A stretch of 64,000 bases of DNA, from NCBI RefSeq assembly GCF_022761115.1, contig NZ_JAKWJS010000005.1, forward strand, positions 186,001 through 250,000, read 5' to 3'. Position numbers and translations under genes: made by a program. The notes under the pieces were generated by a model that was given only the letters and a program-made list of their open reading frames with translations, searched no databases and was not told the DNA's origin. Below, piece after piece: positions 8,393 through 17,842 of this stretch. The first letter of the stretch is position 1. Each line of letters starts with the position of its first letter. This stretch comes from Dyella sp. RRB7. Its GTDB lineage: Bacteria; Pseudomonadota; Gammaproteobacteria; Xanthomonadales; Rhodanobacteraceae.

Positions 8393-9381
8393 GATGCAAC
8401 CCGCTTCGGTAAGAGTCGGGGGTCTCGACCCAACTTGGAGTGAATGGGACGCTTTGGCGTTGAACTGATGTCGTAGCCGATAAAGGCGAGGATGAGTTGC
8501 ATGCCAAGGATGATCGGCATGGCGGCCAGCATGACGGTGCCGCTGGTGGCAGCGATGCCCGCATGAGCGGTACCTATCCAGCGATAACAACCGTAGACCA
8601 GCCCGAATAAAAGCAACAGCGTTCCGATAGGTAATTCGAACGATGCCAGCGACATGTCGCGTAGGTAATAGTTGTAAAAGATCCGCTTGAAGAAGTTGCA
8701 CATGTTCTTGACAAAGAACTCGCCAATAACTGCCGATACCTTCAGGTTGCTTACTTCATCCCCATATTTGGCGTGCATGGGCACGTCGACGGCGACAGCA
8801 CGCATGATATTTAGACGGAATAGCATGTCAGTCTCAAAAAAGTAGCGACTGCTGATCCTGTCAAAAGGGAGGTGTTTGGCCACATCTCGGTGGATGGCCG
8901 TGTAGCCATTGGTCGGGTCAAAGAGATCCCAGTAGCCGGATGATATTTTGGTAAGCAGCGAGAGCCCTGCATTTCCGAACAGTCGCAGCCTCGGCATGGC
9001 ATGGATCTTTTCCAAGTCAAAAAACCGATTGCCTTTGGTGTAGTCGGCCTCACCAAGCAGGATGGGGGCGACGAAGTCTGGAATCAGGGCTGGATCCATT
9101 TGGCCGTCACCATCGACCTTCACGATAATCTGGATGTCGTCGGCGATGGCTGCTTGATAGCCTGAAAGAACGGCGCCACCCACGCCCCGGTTCTCCGTGT
9201 GGCGAATGACCACCACGCGCGAATCATTGCAGTTCGCCTCGACGAAGTCGCCGCTCTTGTCCGGGCAACAATCATCGACCACATAAATACGCTCTACCTC
9301 TTCTCCTATCGATGCAATCACTTGGAGAATATGAGTTCGGACCTTGTAGCTTGGTATAACGACGCCAATACGGTTACTCAT
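8389..9381 (-). CDS. DPM1-like family 2 glycosyltransferase
   Basis: 330 residues. The GT-A fold comes first: IGVVIPSYKV, the nucleotide-binding VVDDCCPD, and the metal-binding VKVDGDGQMDP. FDPTNGYTAI follows, and two membrane helices lie near the end (about residues 235-300). This is the layout of polyprenol-phosphate mannose/glucose synthases (GtrB, ArnC, DPM1), which load a sugar onto undecaprenyl phosphate at the inner membrane. It is first in an operon with the coupled flippase-like gene. The sugar cannot be predicted. The protein ends with a basic tail (SKLGRDPRLLPKRVAS). Confidence 0.82.
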   Translation of the reverse strand: MSNRIGVVIPSYKVRTHILQVIASIGEEVERIYVVDDCCPDKSGDFVEANCNDSRVVVIRHTENRGVGGAVLSGYQAAIADDIQIIVKVDGDGQMDPALIPDFVAPILLGEADYTKGNRFFDLEKIHAMPRLRLFGNAGLSLLTKISSGYWDLFDPTNGYTAIHRDVAKHLPFDRISSRYFFETDMLFRLNIMRAVAVDVPMHAKYGDEVSNLKVSAVIGEFFVKNMCNFFKRIFYNYYLRDMSLASFELPIGTLLLLFGLVYGCYRWIGTAHAGIAATSGTVMLAAMPIILGMQLILAFIGYDISSTPKRPIHSKLGRDPRLLPKRVAS

Positions 9382-9641
9382 GATTTCCTCTCGTACGAGC
9401 CTGTTTGCTGTACGGATAATGCCTACTCAGCATGTTTAGCCAACGGTTGGCGTTCATTGCGGTGAGAAGGTGGTGCTCCGTCTCACTATCGTCACATCCT
9501 CACGCCCCTCTAGCATTCATTCAAGTATGAGGCGGGCCGTTTTAGTTGTCCTTCGCCTAACATTCTGGTTGAGATATGCCCGCGAATCCGGTTGGGGCAC
9601 CGGGGCACGCTAACGGTATTCGTCGGAATTTCAGTAGTGAG

Positions 9642-10586
9642 CTAGCCTATAGCCTGTTCCAACTCCGGGATGATCTTGAACAGATCACCCACCAAGCCAA
9701 TGTCCGCAATCTCAAAGATCGGCGCCTCGCTATCCTTGTTGATTGCCACGATCGTGCCGGCGTCCTTGATACCGGTTAGATGCTGGATAGCGCCGGAGAT
9801 GCCGATGGCCATGTACAGCTCGGGGGCGATGATCTTGCCGGTCTGGCCCACCTGCAGGTCGCTCGGCACGTAGCCCGCATCGACCGCGGCGCGCGAGGCG
9901 CCCACGGCGGCGCCGATCTTGTCGGCGAACTTGTAGATGATCTCGAAGTTTTCCTTCGAACCCACGCCGCGGCCGCCGGAGACGACCTTGCTGGCGCTCT
10001 GCAGGTCCGGGCGGTCACTCTTGCCCGATTGCAGTTCGACGAAGCGGGTGTGCGATGGCAGGGCGTCGTCGACGGTGATGGCTTCGACCGGTGCGCTGTT
10101 GGCGCCGTTGGCCGCCGCCGGCCAAGAGGCGGTACGGATGGTGGCCACCACGGTAGAGCCGGTGTCGGCTTCGACGGTAATGATGGCGTTGCCGGCGTAG
10201 ATCGGGCGCTTGAAGGTGTGGCTGCCTTCCACGCTCATCACGTCGCTGACCTGGGCCACGCCCAGCAGGGCGGCGACACGCGGCAGCACGTCCTTGCCGA
10301 ACGTGGTCGACGGCGCAAACACGTGGCTATAGCCGGCGGCGGCCTTGGCGATTTGCGGGGCCAGCACGGCGGCGAGCGGGTGCGCGTTCTCGGCGCGTGC
10401 GATGGTGAGCACGCGGCTCACGCCATCGATCTTGGCTGCCTCGGCGGCGATGGCGTCGGCGTTGTCGGCCAGCACCAGCACGTCGATGGCTTCGGGCTTG
10501 ATGGCCGCAGCGGCGCTCACGGCGCGTGCGGTGGAGGGGTTCAGCTTACCGCCCAGGTGTTCGGCGATGACGAGGATCTTGCTCAT
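9642..10586 (-). CDS. etfA: Electron transfer flavoprotein alpha subunit
   Basis: 314 residues, the normal length. The N-terminal ETF domain starts [15 protein letters not shown]. The C-terminal FAD-binding domain carries [25 protein letters not shown], the signature [14 protein letters not shown], then [20 protein letters not shown]. With EtfB it takes electrons from acyl-CoA dehydrogenases and passes them to ETF:quinone oxidoreductase. It lies 80 bp downstream of etfB in one operon. In Xanthomonas the LPS locus is known to abut etfA, and the glycan genes to the left fit that pattern. Confidence 0.97.
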   Translation of the reverse strand: MSKILVIAEHLGGKLNPSTARAVSAAAAIKPEAIDVLVLADNADAIAAEAAKIDGVSRVLTIARAENAHPLAAVLAPQIAKAAAGYSHVFAPSTTFGKDVLPRVAALLGVAQVSDVMSVEGSHTFKRPIYAGNAIITVEADTGSTVVATIRTASWPAAANGANSAPVEAITVDDALPSHTRFVELQSGKSDRPDLQSASKVVSGGRGVGSKENFEIIYKFADKIGAAVGASRAAVDAGYVPSDLQVGQTGKIIAPELYMAIGISGAIQHLTGIKDAGTIVAINKDSEAPIFEIADIGLVGDLFKIIPELEQAIG

Positions 10587-10666
10587 GAGTGTTCCCTCAA
10601 ACGTGGGGCAAAGAGGCTTTTATTGAAAAGTCCGGCCATGGATGGCCGGGGCTTGATCAGGGATGA

Positions 10667-11413
10667 TCACAAAAGCCCCTTCTGCTTCAGCGCCGCGACC
10701 AGTTCGGCCGCATCCTTCACCATCACGCCCTTGCTGCGCTTGGCCGGCGCGGCGTAGTGCGTGGTCTTGAGATGATCGTTGTTCTCGACGCCCAGCGACG
10801 CGAACTCGATGGTGTCGATCGGCTTGGACTTGGCCTTCATGATGTCCGGCAGCTTGATGAAGCGCGGCTCGTTGAGGCGCAGGTCGGTGGTGATCACGGC
10901 GGGCAGTTCCGCTTCGATCACTTCCAGGCCGGCGTCGACCTCGCGGGTCACCGTGACCTTGCCGTCGGCGATCTCGACCTTGCTGGCGAAGGTGGCCTGC
11001 GGGCGATCCCACAGTGCGGCGAGCATCTGGCCGGTCTGGTTGGCATCGTCGTCGATGGCCTGCTTGCCCAGGATGACCAGGCCCGGCTGTTCTTTCTCGA
11101 TCAGCTTCTGGAGCACGCGGGCGGCGGTGAGCGGCTGCAAGGCGTCGGCGGTAACGACATGAATGGCGCGATTGGCACCCATGGCCAGGCCGTTGCGCAG
11201 GTGAGCCGTCAGGTCAGCCGGACCGATGCCGACCACCACGACCTCTTCCGCTAGGCCCTTCTCGCGCAGGCGCAGCGCTTCTTCCAGGGCGATGTCGTCA
11301 AAGGGGTTGGCGGACAGCTTGACGCCGTCGGTGACCACCCCGGTCCCATCGGGTTTGACCTGAATGCGGACGTTGTAGTCCACCACGCGCTTGTAGCCGA
11401 CAAGAATCTTCAT
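10667..11413 (-). CDS. etfB: Electron transfer flavoprotein beta subunit
   Basis: 248 residues. Starts MKILVGYKRVVDYNVRIQV, typical of bacterial EtfB. The AMP-binding region (VVGIGPADLTAHLRNGLAMG) and the EtfB signature (VEIADGKVTVTREVDAGLEVIE, then LPAVITTDLRLNEPRF) are intact. It forms the heterodimer with EtfA encoded just downstream. The gene starts 74 bp after the end of the tandem glycosyltransferase gene, which is transcribed in the same direction, so read-through from that gene is possible. Confidence 0.97.
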   Translation of the reverse strand: MKILVGYKRVVDYNVRIQVKPDGTGVVTDGVKLSANPFDDIALEEALRLREKGLAEEVVVVGIGPADLTAHLRNGLAMGANRAIHVVTADALQPLTAARVLQKLIEKEQPGLVILGKQAIDDDANQTGQMLAALWDRPQATFASKVEIADGKVTVTREVDAGLEVIEAELPAVITTDLRLNEPRFIKLPDIMKAKSKPIDTIEFASLGVENNDHLKTTHYAAPAKRSKGVMVKDAAELVAALKQKGLL

Positions 11414-11487
11414 GTGTGAGTCCTTCGGGTTGCGTTCCGCCGAGGCAGAGAGCTGTCAAAGAGGGGGATTATGCATTGTAACCAGGT

Positions 11488-14400
11488 TCAAACGATCGTT
11501 TGAACCCCCTCGTCGGCCATCCCGTGCCCATAAGCCTGTACGGCGTGAGCCAATGCTGCGGCACTTTCCTGCCAGCTTGGCCAATGCCGTGGCTGGCCGG
11601 GAAGTGGGCGGTGGGCCAGCCATTCGGCGATGGCGTCGGCCAGTTCGGAGGGGGCGGACGCGGTGAAGTACGACGGATATTCGTCCATGACCTCGCGGAA
11701 GACGGGGAGGTCGCGTGCAATCACGGGGAGTCTTCGGTGTGCCGCCTCGACCAGTGGAAGGCCATAGCCTTCGCCGAATGACGGTGCCAGCAAAGCGGTG
11801 GTGACTGCGTAGATCGACGCCAGCATGCCGTCATCGGCCTGGTCCAGCCAGAACAGGCGGTGGCCGCGTTGCTGGTGGTTTTCCAGGCGTCTGACCAGGG
11901 ACTCCACCAGCCAGCCGTAGTGGCCCACGATAACCAGGTTGAGGTCCTGCCCTTGCGCCCAGAGCTGCTCGATGGCATCCAGCGCCTGGGTGTGCCCCTT
12001 GCGCGGTTCGAGCGTGCCAACCATGAGCAGGGTGGGGCGCGCGGTTGCCGCCTGGGCCAGTTCCGGTGGCAATGCGGATGGTGTGGTGTCCCGTCGGGTG
12101 AGCTCCACGCCCAGCGGGAAGCTGTCGATGGAGGGCATGCGCCCGAACTGATAGGGGAGGTCGGCATGCCGTAGCCAGGTGGCCAGCTCCGCGGCGGTGG
12201 CGCGCGAAATGCAGTGCAGGTGATCGGCCAGGGCGCATACCCGGCGCAACCAGCCGGAAAAAAGATCACGCGCGTAGGGATGGAAGGCCTCGGGCATCGA
12301 AACCGGCAAGAGGTCGTTGATCACGAAATGGAAGGAGATGCCCAGCCTGTGCCATTCGCGCAGCTGGGGTTCGCTGGCGGGCAGCGTCTCGGCAATCCAG
12401 TCAAGGCCCACATAGGTATCGCCAGGGCGCGCATCGACAATCTCATCGGTCAGGGCGTCCGGCGGCAGATCCAGCAAGCCCAGGGCATAACGCCTGGCAT
12501 AGCGATAGCGGCCATCGGCGAAGGCAATGGGCTCGATGCGGACGCCAGCGGGCGGCGTCTGCAGCCAGTGCCTCAGGATCGAGCGGACAACTCTCTGGAT
12601 ACCGGTGCCAATGTCGTTGCGCGCGATCTGCGTTACATCGACCAGCCATCGGGACGGTCCGCTGGGCGGGCGCGCAGAAGCGATGGCGTCGCTGACGCGG
12701 GCGAGGTCGTCTTCGTCGAGGGATGGCGCGACGGTTATGCTGAGCTCGCGCAGCAGGTCGAGCTCGCGTGCGAGAGGCGACGTGCGGTGCCACTCCTCAA
12801 GCTGCGCGGCACAGAATGAGGCTTGCTCGCTTTGCGGCAGGACGGCGATGGGCATTCCGTCACCCATGCCTTGAGCAAGCGGGGCCTCGGCATGGTTGAC
12901 GAAAATACCCAGACAGTTGTCGCGCAACACGGGCGCTGCGGTTTGCCAGCGGCTAGGGGCGTCACGGCCCAGCTTGCCAAGGCCACCAAACCCCTGGACC
13001 CGATAGCGGATCGCGATGAGGTTCTTCTGGTTGACAAGTGGTGACACAGGGCCTGTTGCTGCGCCAAGCACAACGGCACCCGGCCACGCCGGCATCCACG
13101 ACGCGATTCGTGAAATCTCGTCTTCGCCCACGACGTAAAGCATGCGCTGGGCGTCGCGCAGACGCTCCCGAACCGGCGGCGCATCATCGGCAGGTATCTG
13201 CGTGATCTCCAGTTGATAATGCCGGTGCAGTTGGCCGAGCCAGGCCGGTGGGTTGCTGCCGCAAAGACAGAGTAGCGACGGTAAGGTGTTCTTGTTGTTT
13301 CTCGCCGGTTTGGCGACGCGACGCGTCGGCAATTGCTCGATAGCAAGCAGCGCGCGCTCCGCCACGGCGCGCCAGGTGAACTTCTGCGACTGACGCTGGC
13401 CGTGCGCCCGCAACTCGTCCGCGAAAGCGGCATGGCCCAGTACGTTGCGCATCTTTTCGGTGATGGCGCCGCTCCTGGTCGGATCGAAGGTGGCTCTTGC
13501 CTCGCCCATCACTTCGGGCAGGCTGGTGGTATTGCTCGCGATGACCGGCGCACCACAAGCCATGGCCTCAAGCGGCGGAAGTCCAAACCCTTCCAGCATC
13601 GAGGGGAACACAAACAATGCGCAGCATGCGTAAAGGCCAATGAGTGCGTCGTCCGATACGAACCCCGTGAATACGATGCTGCCTTGCGCAAGGCCCGAAC
13701 GCCGGATCGCTGCCGATAGCAAGGCCATCTGTTCGTCGCTGACGCGACCAACAATGACGAGCTGGTGCCGCGCGCGAATATCCGCTGGCAGATCCGCAAA
13801 GGCCTGGATCAGGCGGGCGACATTCTTCCTCTCGTCGAAGCCGCCGTTGTAAAGCACATACGGCTTGACGATGCCATGTCGATGCTGGACGTCCGGGAGC
13901 AGCGCCGGGATGTTCGCCGGGCGCCTGAAGCGCTCGTCGACGCCGGCACCGATATTGACGATGCGTTCGCCGCTTAGGCCAAGACGGTCCATGGCGTCCC
14001 GGCGCACCCATTCCGATATCGAAAGCAGCAGGTCGCATTGCGAAAGCGCACGTACCTTGTCCTCATACCACGTGCGTACGCGGGGATGGTTCAAGTATGC
14101 ATCAGGGTCGTGCAGGGGGATGAGGTCGTAAAGCGTGGCTACGGACAACGCGCCATGTACCGGCGTCTCGGGGATTACCGCGTCATCCGCATAGCCCTCG
14201 ATCATGCTGCTGTACCAGACCAGGTCTGTGCCGGATTGCTCCACGGCGTGGCGAACGACTCTTTCGGCGGCCCTTCGCCTCGTTTCGTTGCCCGCCTGCT
14301 GGGCGCAGACGTGACCAAGCGACTTGATCCATAGCCGCTGCCTGCCGTCCGCATGGGGCGCCAGTGCGGTGATCACGGCATCTGCGGCTTCGTCGAGCTG

Positions 14401-14538
14401 CGCGTTGAACGCAAAGCGTACGTCGTGCCGGTCCGCAGCCAATGCAGCGAATGCCTTGGCCAGGCCCAGGCTATAGCGGCCGATACCACGATGGCGGCTC
14501 TGGCACTGGGTGCCCTGCATATCCAGCAGCAATTTCAT
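11488..14538 (-). CDS. Tandem (two-domain) family 4 glycosyltransferase
   Basis: A 1016-residue protein with two complete GT-B transferase halves. The first (about residues 1-400) has RGIGRYSLGLAKAFAAL at the acceptor side and LYNGGFDERKNVARL plus SMLEGFGLPPLEAMACG with the donor-binding E-x7-E region. The second (about 640-1016) repeats it as DIGTGIQRVVRS, VGTLEPRKGHTQAL and SFGEGYGLPLVEAAHRR. Two active sites in one chain are typical of enzymes adding alternating linkages in O-antigen or rhamnan-like polymers. The ATG at 14538 is chosen because it overlaps the stop of the upstream small ORF (ATGA) and is followed at once by MKLLLDMQG; an in-frame GTG at 14580 is the alternative. Confidence 0.85.
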   Translation of the reverse strand: MKLLLDMQGTQCQSRHRGIGRYSLGLAKAFAALAADRHDVRFAFNAQLDEAADAVITALAPHADGRQRLWIKSLGHVCAQQAGNETRRRAAERVVRHAVEQSGTDLVWYSSMIEGYADDAVIPETPVHGALSVATLYDLIPLHDPDAYLNHPRVRTWYEDKVRALSQCDLLLSISEWVRRDAMDRLGLSGERIVNIGAGVDERFRRPANIPALLPDVQHRHGIVKPYVLYNGGFDERKNVARLIQAFADLPADIRARHQLVIVGRVSDEQMALLSAAIRRSGLAQGSIVFTGFVSDDALIGLYACCALFVFPSMLEGFGLPPLEAMACGAPVIASNTTSLPEVMGEARATFDPTRSGAITEKMRNVLGHAAFADELRAHGQRQSQKFTWRAVAERALLAIEQLPTRRVAKPARNNKNTLPSLLCLCGSNPPAWLGQLHRHYQLEITQIPADDAPPVRERLRDAQRMLYVVGEDEISRIASWMPAWPGAVVLGAATGPVSPLVNQKNLIAIRYRVQGFGGLGKLGRDAPSRWQTAAPVLRDNCLGIFVNHAEAPLAQGMGDGMPIAVLPQSEQASFCAAQLEEWHRTSPLARELDLLRELSITVAPSLDEDDLARVSDAIASARPPSGPSRWLVDVTQIARNDIGTGIQRVVRSILRHWLQTPPAGVRIEPIAFADGRYRYARRYALGLLDLPPDALTDEIVDARPGDTYVGLDWIAETLPASEPQLREWHRLGISFHFVINDLLPVSMPEAFHPYARDLFSGWLRRVCALADHLHCISRATAAELATWLRHADLPYQFGRMPSIDSFPLGVELTRRDTTPSALPPELAQAATARPTLLMVGTLEPRKGHTQALDAIEQLWAQGQDLNLVIVGHYGWLVESLVRRLENHQQRGHRLFWLDQADDGMLASIYAVTTALLAPSFGEGYGLPLVEAAHRRLPVIARDLPVFREVMDEYPSYFTASAPSELADAIAEWLAHRPLPGQPRHWPSWQESAAALAHAVQAYGHGMADEGVQTIV

Positions 14539-14762
14539 CGGGCCGGCATCCGCGCGCGCAGCCTGCTGCGCACGGTGCACGCGGCTTCCGGCAAATGCAT
14601 GGCATCCGCGACAGGGGCGCTCTTGGCGTGCTCGGTGGCGTTCAGCAGGTTGCGTAGCCGCAAATCAAGGCCAGGGAGCCGGTAGATCGCATTGACCAGT
14701 CGCCGCCGGAGTTTGGGCTTGCCAGCCAACCAGCGTTTGAGGGGAAGCAGTAGCCGCTTCAC
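14535..14762 (-). CDS. Small basic protein coupled to glycosyltransferase genes
   Basis: 75 residues starting from a GTG one base after the stop of the upstream glycosyltransferase and ending in an ATGA overlap with the next. Tight coupling on both sides argues that it is real. The sequence is basic and leucine-rich at the start (KRLLLPLKRWLAGKPKLRRR), then contains YRLPGLDLRLRNLL and DAMHLPEAA. Such segments resemble N-terminal extensions of glycosyltransferases in related glycan loci, so it may be a detached domain that associates with the tandem enzyme or with the membrane. No function is assigned. Confidence 0.6.
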   Translation of the reverse strand: MKRLLLPLKRWLAGKPKLRRRLVNAIYRLPGLDLRLRNLLNATEHAKSAPVADAMHLPEAACTVRSRLRARMPAR

Positions 14763-14763
14763 A

Positions 14764-16068
14764 TCAGGCACCGGTCCGGGGAATCGCGGGCGCAAACACC
14801 TGTTGCAACGTCTGTCGGGCATGGTCGACAGAGAAATGATCGCGAACGTTGTCCAGTGCCGCATTCGACAGTCGTTGCCAAAGATCCCCGTCACGGTAGA
14901 GGCGGAGAGTGGCCTCGGCGAATCCGGCAGCGTCGTCCGCGATCAGGGCATTGATGCCATTCACCAGGTACATGCCTTCGGCTGCGACCGAGGTCACCAC
15001 CACCGGCAGCCCATGGCTCATGGCCAGGTTGACCTTGCCCTTGACGCCGGCGCCGAAGCGCAGCGGCGCGACCGAAATGCGGCAGCTATCCACGAGTGGC
15101 CCCAGGTCCTTGACGCGCCCGTGGATATGGATGCCATCGCGCGCCAGGGCAAGCCGGGACGGCTCGTCGATATCCCCTGCCACGTGCAATGCAATGCCGG
15201 GCTCTTCGACACGCAAGCGCGGCAGTATTTCCGCCGCAAACCAGTGCATGGCGTCCGCGTTGGGCGGGTGGCCAAAGCCGCCAATGAAAAGCAGGTCGCG
15301 ACGGGCCTCGAATCCCTGGCCTCGGCCATGGATCTCGTGGATGTTGCTCAGGAGTTCGACGCGTGCGTCGGGAAGCTCGCGGGTCAGCGTGGCCTGTTCT
15401 TCCGGACTGACCACGAAAGTGACGTCGCTGAGTGAAATGGCATGGAGTTCACGCTTGCGCGACTGCGCCGCATGGCGATGCAGTCGATTGCTGCCGGCCA
15501 GTTCCGCCGCCCGTTGCTCGCGAAGGTAATGAAGATCAACCGTGTCGAAGGCCACGATGGCCGAAGGCGCGAGCTTCCGGGCGAGTCCCAGATATTGGCA
15601 TGCAACCGGCTGTCGACAGAGCAGAATGGCATCCAGGTCGGCGCCATGGTCGCGCAACCATCGCAGCAGATTCCCCTGGTGAGCTGTGACACCGATCTCG
15701 GCCAGGCGGCGGACATCGTCGACAGTGGCGTAGCCATCGTCGGCAAAGAAGTCGAGCGACCAGCCGTCCTGGTGCAGCAAGTCGAGCATCTGGGTGAGCC
15801 GCAGCGAACCCGAATCCCGGGTAGGGTCGGGTGTCATGCTGTCGACCACCAGCATTCGCCGCTGCCCATGCTTGGCGTGGAATGGGGGGGAGGGGGCCGG
15901 AAGAATCGGGTCCTGGTCTGGCCCGGATCGGAAGGCCGACTGCACCCGCAAGCGTTCCTGGAAGATGCGGCTGATTGTGCCGTGCCAGCCGCGCAAGGCG
16001 ATGCTGCCCTTCACGCGACGCGCGAAGTGGAGGAGTCTACCCAGTCGCCATGTAAGTTCGTAGTTCAC
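14764..16068 (-). CDS. Family 4 glycosyltransferase
   Basis: 434 residues, read from a GTG whose last two bases are shared with the TGA stop of the ETF:quinone oxidoreductase gene (GTGA). This fixes the start and makes the two genes coupled. An N-terminal basic segment (ELTWRLGRLLHFARRVKGSI) precedes a GT-B fold with MLVVDSMTPDPTRDSGSLR, FDTVDLHYLREQR, FIGGFGHPPNADAM and the C-terminal donor site CRISVAPLRFGAGVKGKV. It probably adds one residue to the surface polysaccharide made with the tandem enzyme downstream. Donor and linkage are unknown. Confidence 0.82.
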   Translation of the reverse strand: MNYELTWRLGRLLHFARRVKGSIALRGWHGTISRIFQERLRVQSAFRSGPDQDPILPAPSPPFHAKHGQRRMLVVDSMTPDPTRDSGSLRLTQMLDLLHQDGWSLDFFADDGYATVDDVRRLAEIGVTAHQGNLLRWLRDHGADLDAILLCRQPVACQYLGLARKLAPSAIVAFDTVDLHYLREQRAAELAGSNRLHRHAAQSRKRELHAISLSDVTFVVSPEEQATLTRELPDARVELLSNIHEIHGRGQGFEARRDLLFIGGFGHPPNADAMHWFAAEILPRLRVEEPGIALHVAGDIDEPSRLALARDGIHIHGRVKDLGPLVDSCRISVAPLRFGAGVKGKVNLAMSHGLPVVVTSVAAEGMYLVNGINALIADDAAGFAEATLRLYRDGDLWQRLSNAALDNVRDHFSVDHARQTLQQVFAPAIPRTGA

Positions 16069-17669
16069 AGATTCTGGTAATTCGGCCCCGAGCCACCCTC
16101 TGGGGTTACCCAGTTGATGATCTGGTACGGGTCCTTGATGTCGCAGGTCTTGCAGTGCACGCAGTTGGCGGCGTTGATCTGCAGGCGCTTGCCTGCTTCG
16201 CCGTCGACGATCTCGTAAACGCCGGCGGGGCAGAAGCGGGTGCAGGGGTTGCCGTATTCCACCGCGCACTTGGTCACGCATACGTTGGTGTCGGATACGT
16301 GCAGGTGGATGGGCTGGTCTTCGTCGTGTTCGGTGGCGGCGAAGTACACGCCGGCCAGGCGATCGCGCGGCGGCAGTTCGCGCGGTTGCACGTAGTCGCG
16401 CTTGGGTTCTTCCTGCTGGCCGAGCTTGTGCAGTGAGGCCCAGTCGGCCTTGTTCTTCAGCGTCCATGGCGAAGCGCCGCCGGTGACGGTTTCCCACGCC
16501 GCATTCAACATGCCGAACCACAGGCCCTTCTTGAAGGCGGGCTTGATGTTGCGCACCTTCTTCAGCTCGGCCATCACGTCCGACGCGCGCAGCTTGGCGT
16601 CGAAGCCGGCCGGGTTCAGATCGTTGGCGACGAGGTGTTCGGCGGCCAGCATGCCGCTCTTGATGGCCTGGTGGGTGCCCTTGACCTTGGGCACGTTGAG
16701 CAGGCCGGCGGTATCGCCGATCAGCAGCGCGCCGGGCATCTCCAGCTTCGGCAGCGACTGGTAGCCGCCGGTGACGATGGCGCGCGCGCCGGCGGAAAGG
16801 ATGCTGCCGCCCTCCAGCAGCGACTTCACCGACGGGTGGTTCTTCCATTGCTGGAAGGCCTCCCATGGCTGGTAGTTGGGGTCGGTGTAGTCCAGGCCGC
16901 TGACGTAGCCCAGCGCGATGCGGTCCTTGTCCAGGTGATACAGGAAGCTGCCGCCGTAGGTGTGGCTGTCGGCCGGCCAGCCGAAGCTGTGCACGATCTT
17001 GCCCGGCGTTACGCGGCCTGCCGGCACCTGCCACAGCTCCTTGATGCCGATGGAGTAGCCCTGCGGGTCGCTGTCCTGGTCGAGCTTGAAGCGCTTGATC
17101 AGCTGTTTGGTGAGGCTGCCGCGGGCGCCTTCGGCCAGCACGGTGACCTTGGCCTTGATGTCGATGCCCTGGGTGTAGCTGGGCTTGTGCGAACCGTCCT
17201 TGGCCACGCCCATGTCGCCGATGCGCACGCCGGCCACCGAACCGTCGTCGTTGAAGACGTTGTCGGCGGCGGCGAAGCCGGGGAACACGTCCACGCCCAG
17301 CGCTTCGGCCTGCGGTGCCAGCCAGGCGCACATGGCGCCCAGCGACACGATGAAGTTGCCATGGTTGCTCATGCCTGGGGGCACCGGCAGCTTGCGCGAG
17401 CCGGTCTTGCTGAGCAGCAGGAACTCGTCCTCGCCGGCCGGCACGCAGATCGGTGGCGGATTGTCGCGCCAGCCTGGCAGCAGCGCATCGAGCGGCTGCG
17501 GTTCGATCACCGCGCCGGAAAGGATCTGCGCGCCGATGGTGGAGGCCTTCTCGATCACGCAGACGCTGACGTCGGGCTTCAACTGCTTGAGGCGGATGGC
17601 GAACGAAAGCCCGGACGGGCCTGCGCCTACGACGACGACGTCGTATTCCATGGTTTCGCGGTCGCTCAT
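16065..17669 (-). CDS. etfD: Electron transfer flavoprotein:ubiquinone oxidoreductase
   Basis: 534 residues. N-terminal FAD-binding GAGPSGLSFAIRL, then the GG-type substrate domain (GCQI-like region here as GAQILSGAVIEP), and a C-terminal 4Fe-4S cluster formed by the cysteines in CTRFCPAGVYE and NCVHCKTCDIKDP. It is a monotopic inner-membrane enzyme that oxidises reduced EtfAB and reduces ubiquinone, the exit of electrons from beta-oxidation. In this genome it leads a transcript that runs through two glycosyltransferases to etfBA, an unusual interleaving. An internal ATG at codon 7 (MEYDVVVV) is an alternative start. Confidence 0.95.
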   Translation of the reverse strand: MSDRETMEYDVVVVGAGPSGLSFAIRLKQLKPDVSVCVIEKASTIGAQILSGAVIEPQPLDALLPGWRDNPPPICVPAGEDEFLLLSKTGSRKLPVPPGMSNHGNFIVSLGAMCAWLAPQAEALGVDVFPGFAAADNVFNDDGSVAGVRIGDMGVAKDGSHKPSYTQGIDIKAKVTVLAEGARGSLTKQLIKRFKLDQDSDPQGYSIGIKELWQVPAGRVTPGKIVHSFGWPADSHTYGGSFLYHLDKDRIALGYVSGLDYTDPNYQPWEAFQQWKNHPSVKSLLEGGSILSAGARAIVTGGYQSLPKLEMPGALLIGDTAGLLNVPKVKGTHQAIKSGMLAAEHLVANDLNPAGFDAKLRASDVMAELKKVRNIKPAFKKGLWFGMLNAAWETVTGGASPWTLKNKADWASLHKLGQQEEPKRDYVQPRELPPRDRLAGVYFAATEHDEDQPIHLHVSDTNVCVTKCAVEYGNPCTRFCPAGVYEIVDGEAGKRLQINAANCVHCKTCDIKDPYQIINWVTPEGGSGPNYQNL

Positions 17670-17842
17670 GGCGGGCTCCAGCTGGCTAGTGCGGCATGTT
17701 TCCGTTCCCTGACGTATGGAACGGGCAAAGTGGCATTGTCCGGATTCAGGCCGTGCCGGGCAACGGACGCTGCACGAACCCTTGCAAACCCTTCATCCGC
17801 CATAGCGATAATCACCCAGCAGCAAACGCCACGGACGAAACC

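Noticed and set aside
9780-10757. Frames opposite etfA and etfB
   Set aside because: Shadow of well-conserved ETF genes; no independent similarity or ribosome binding site.
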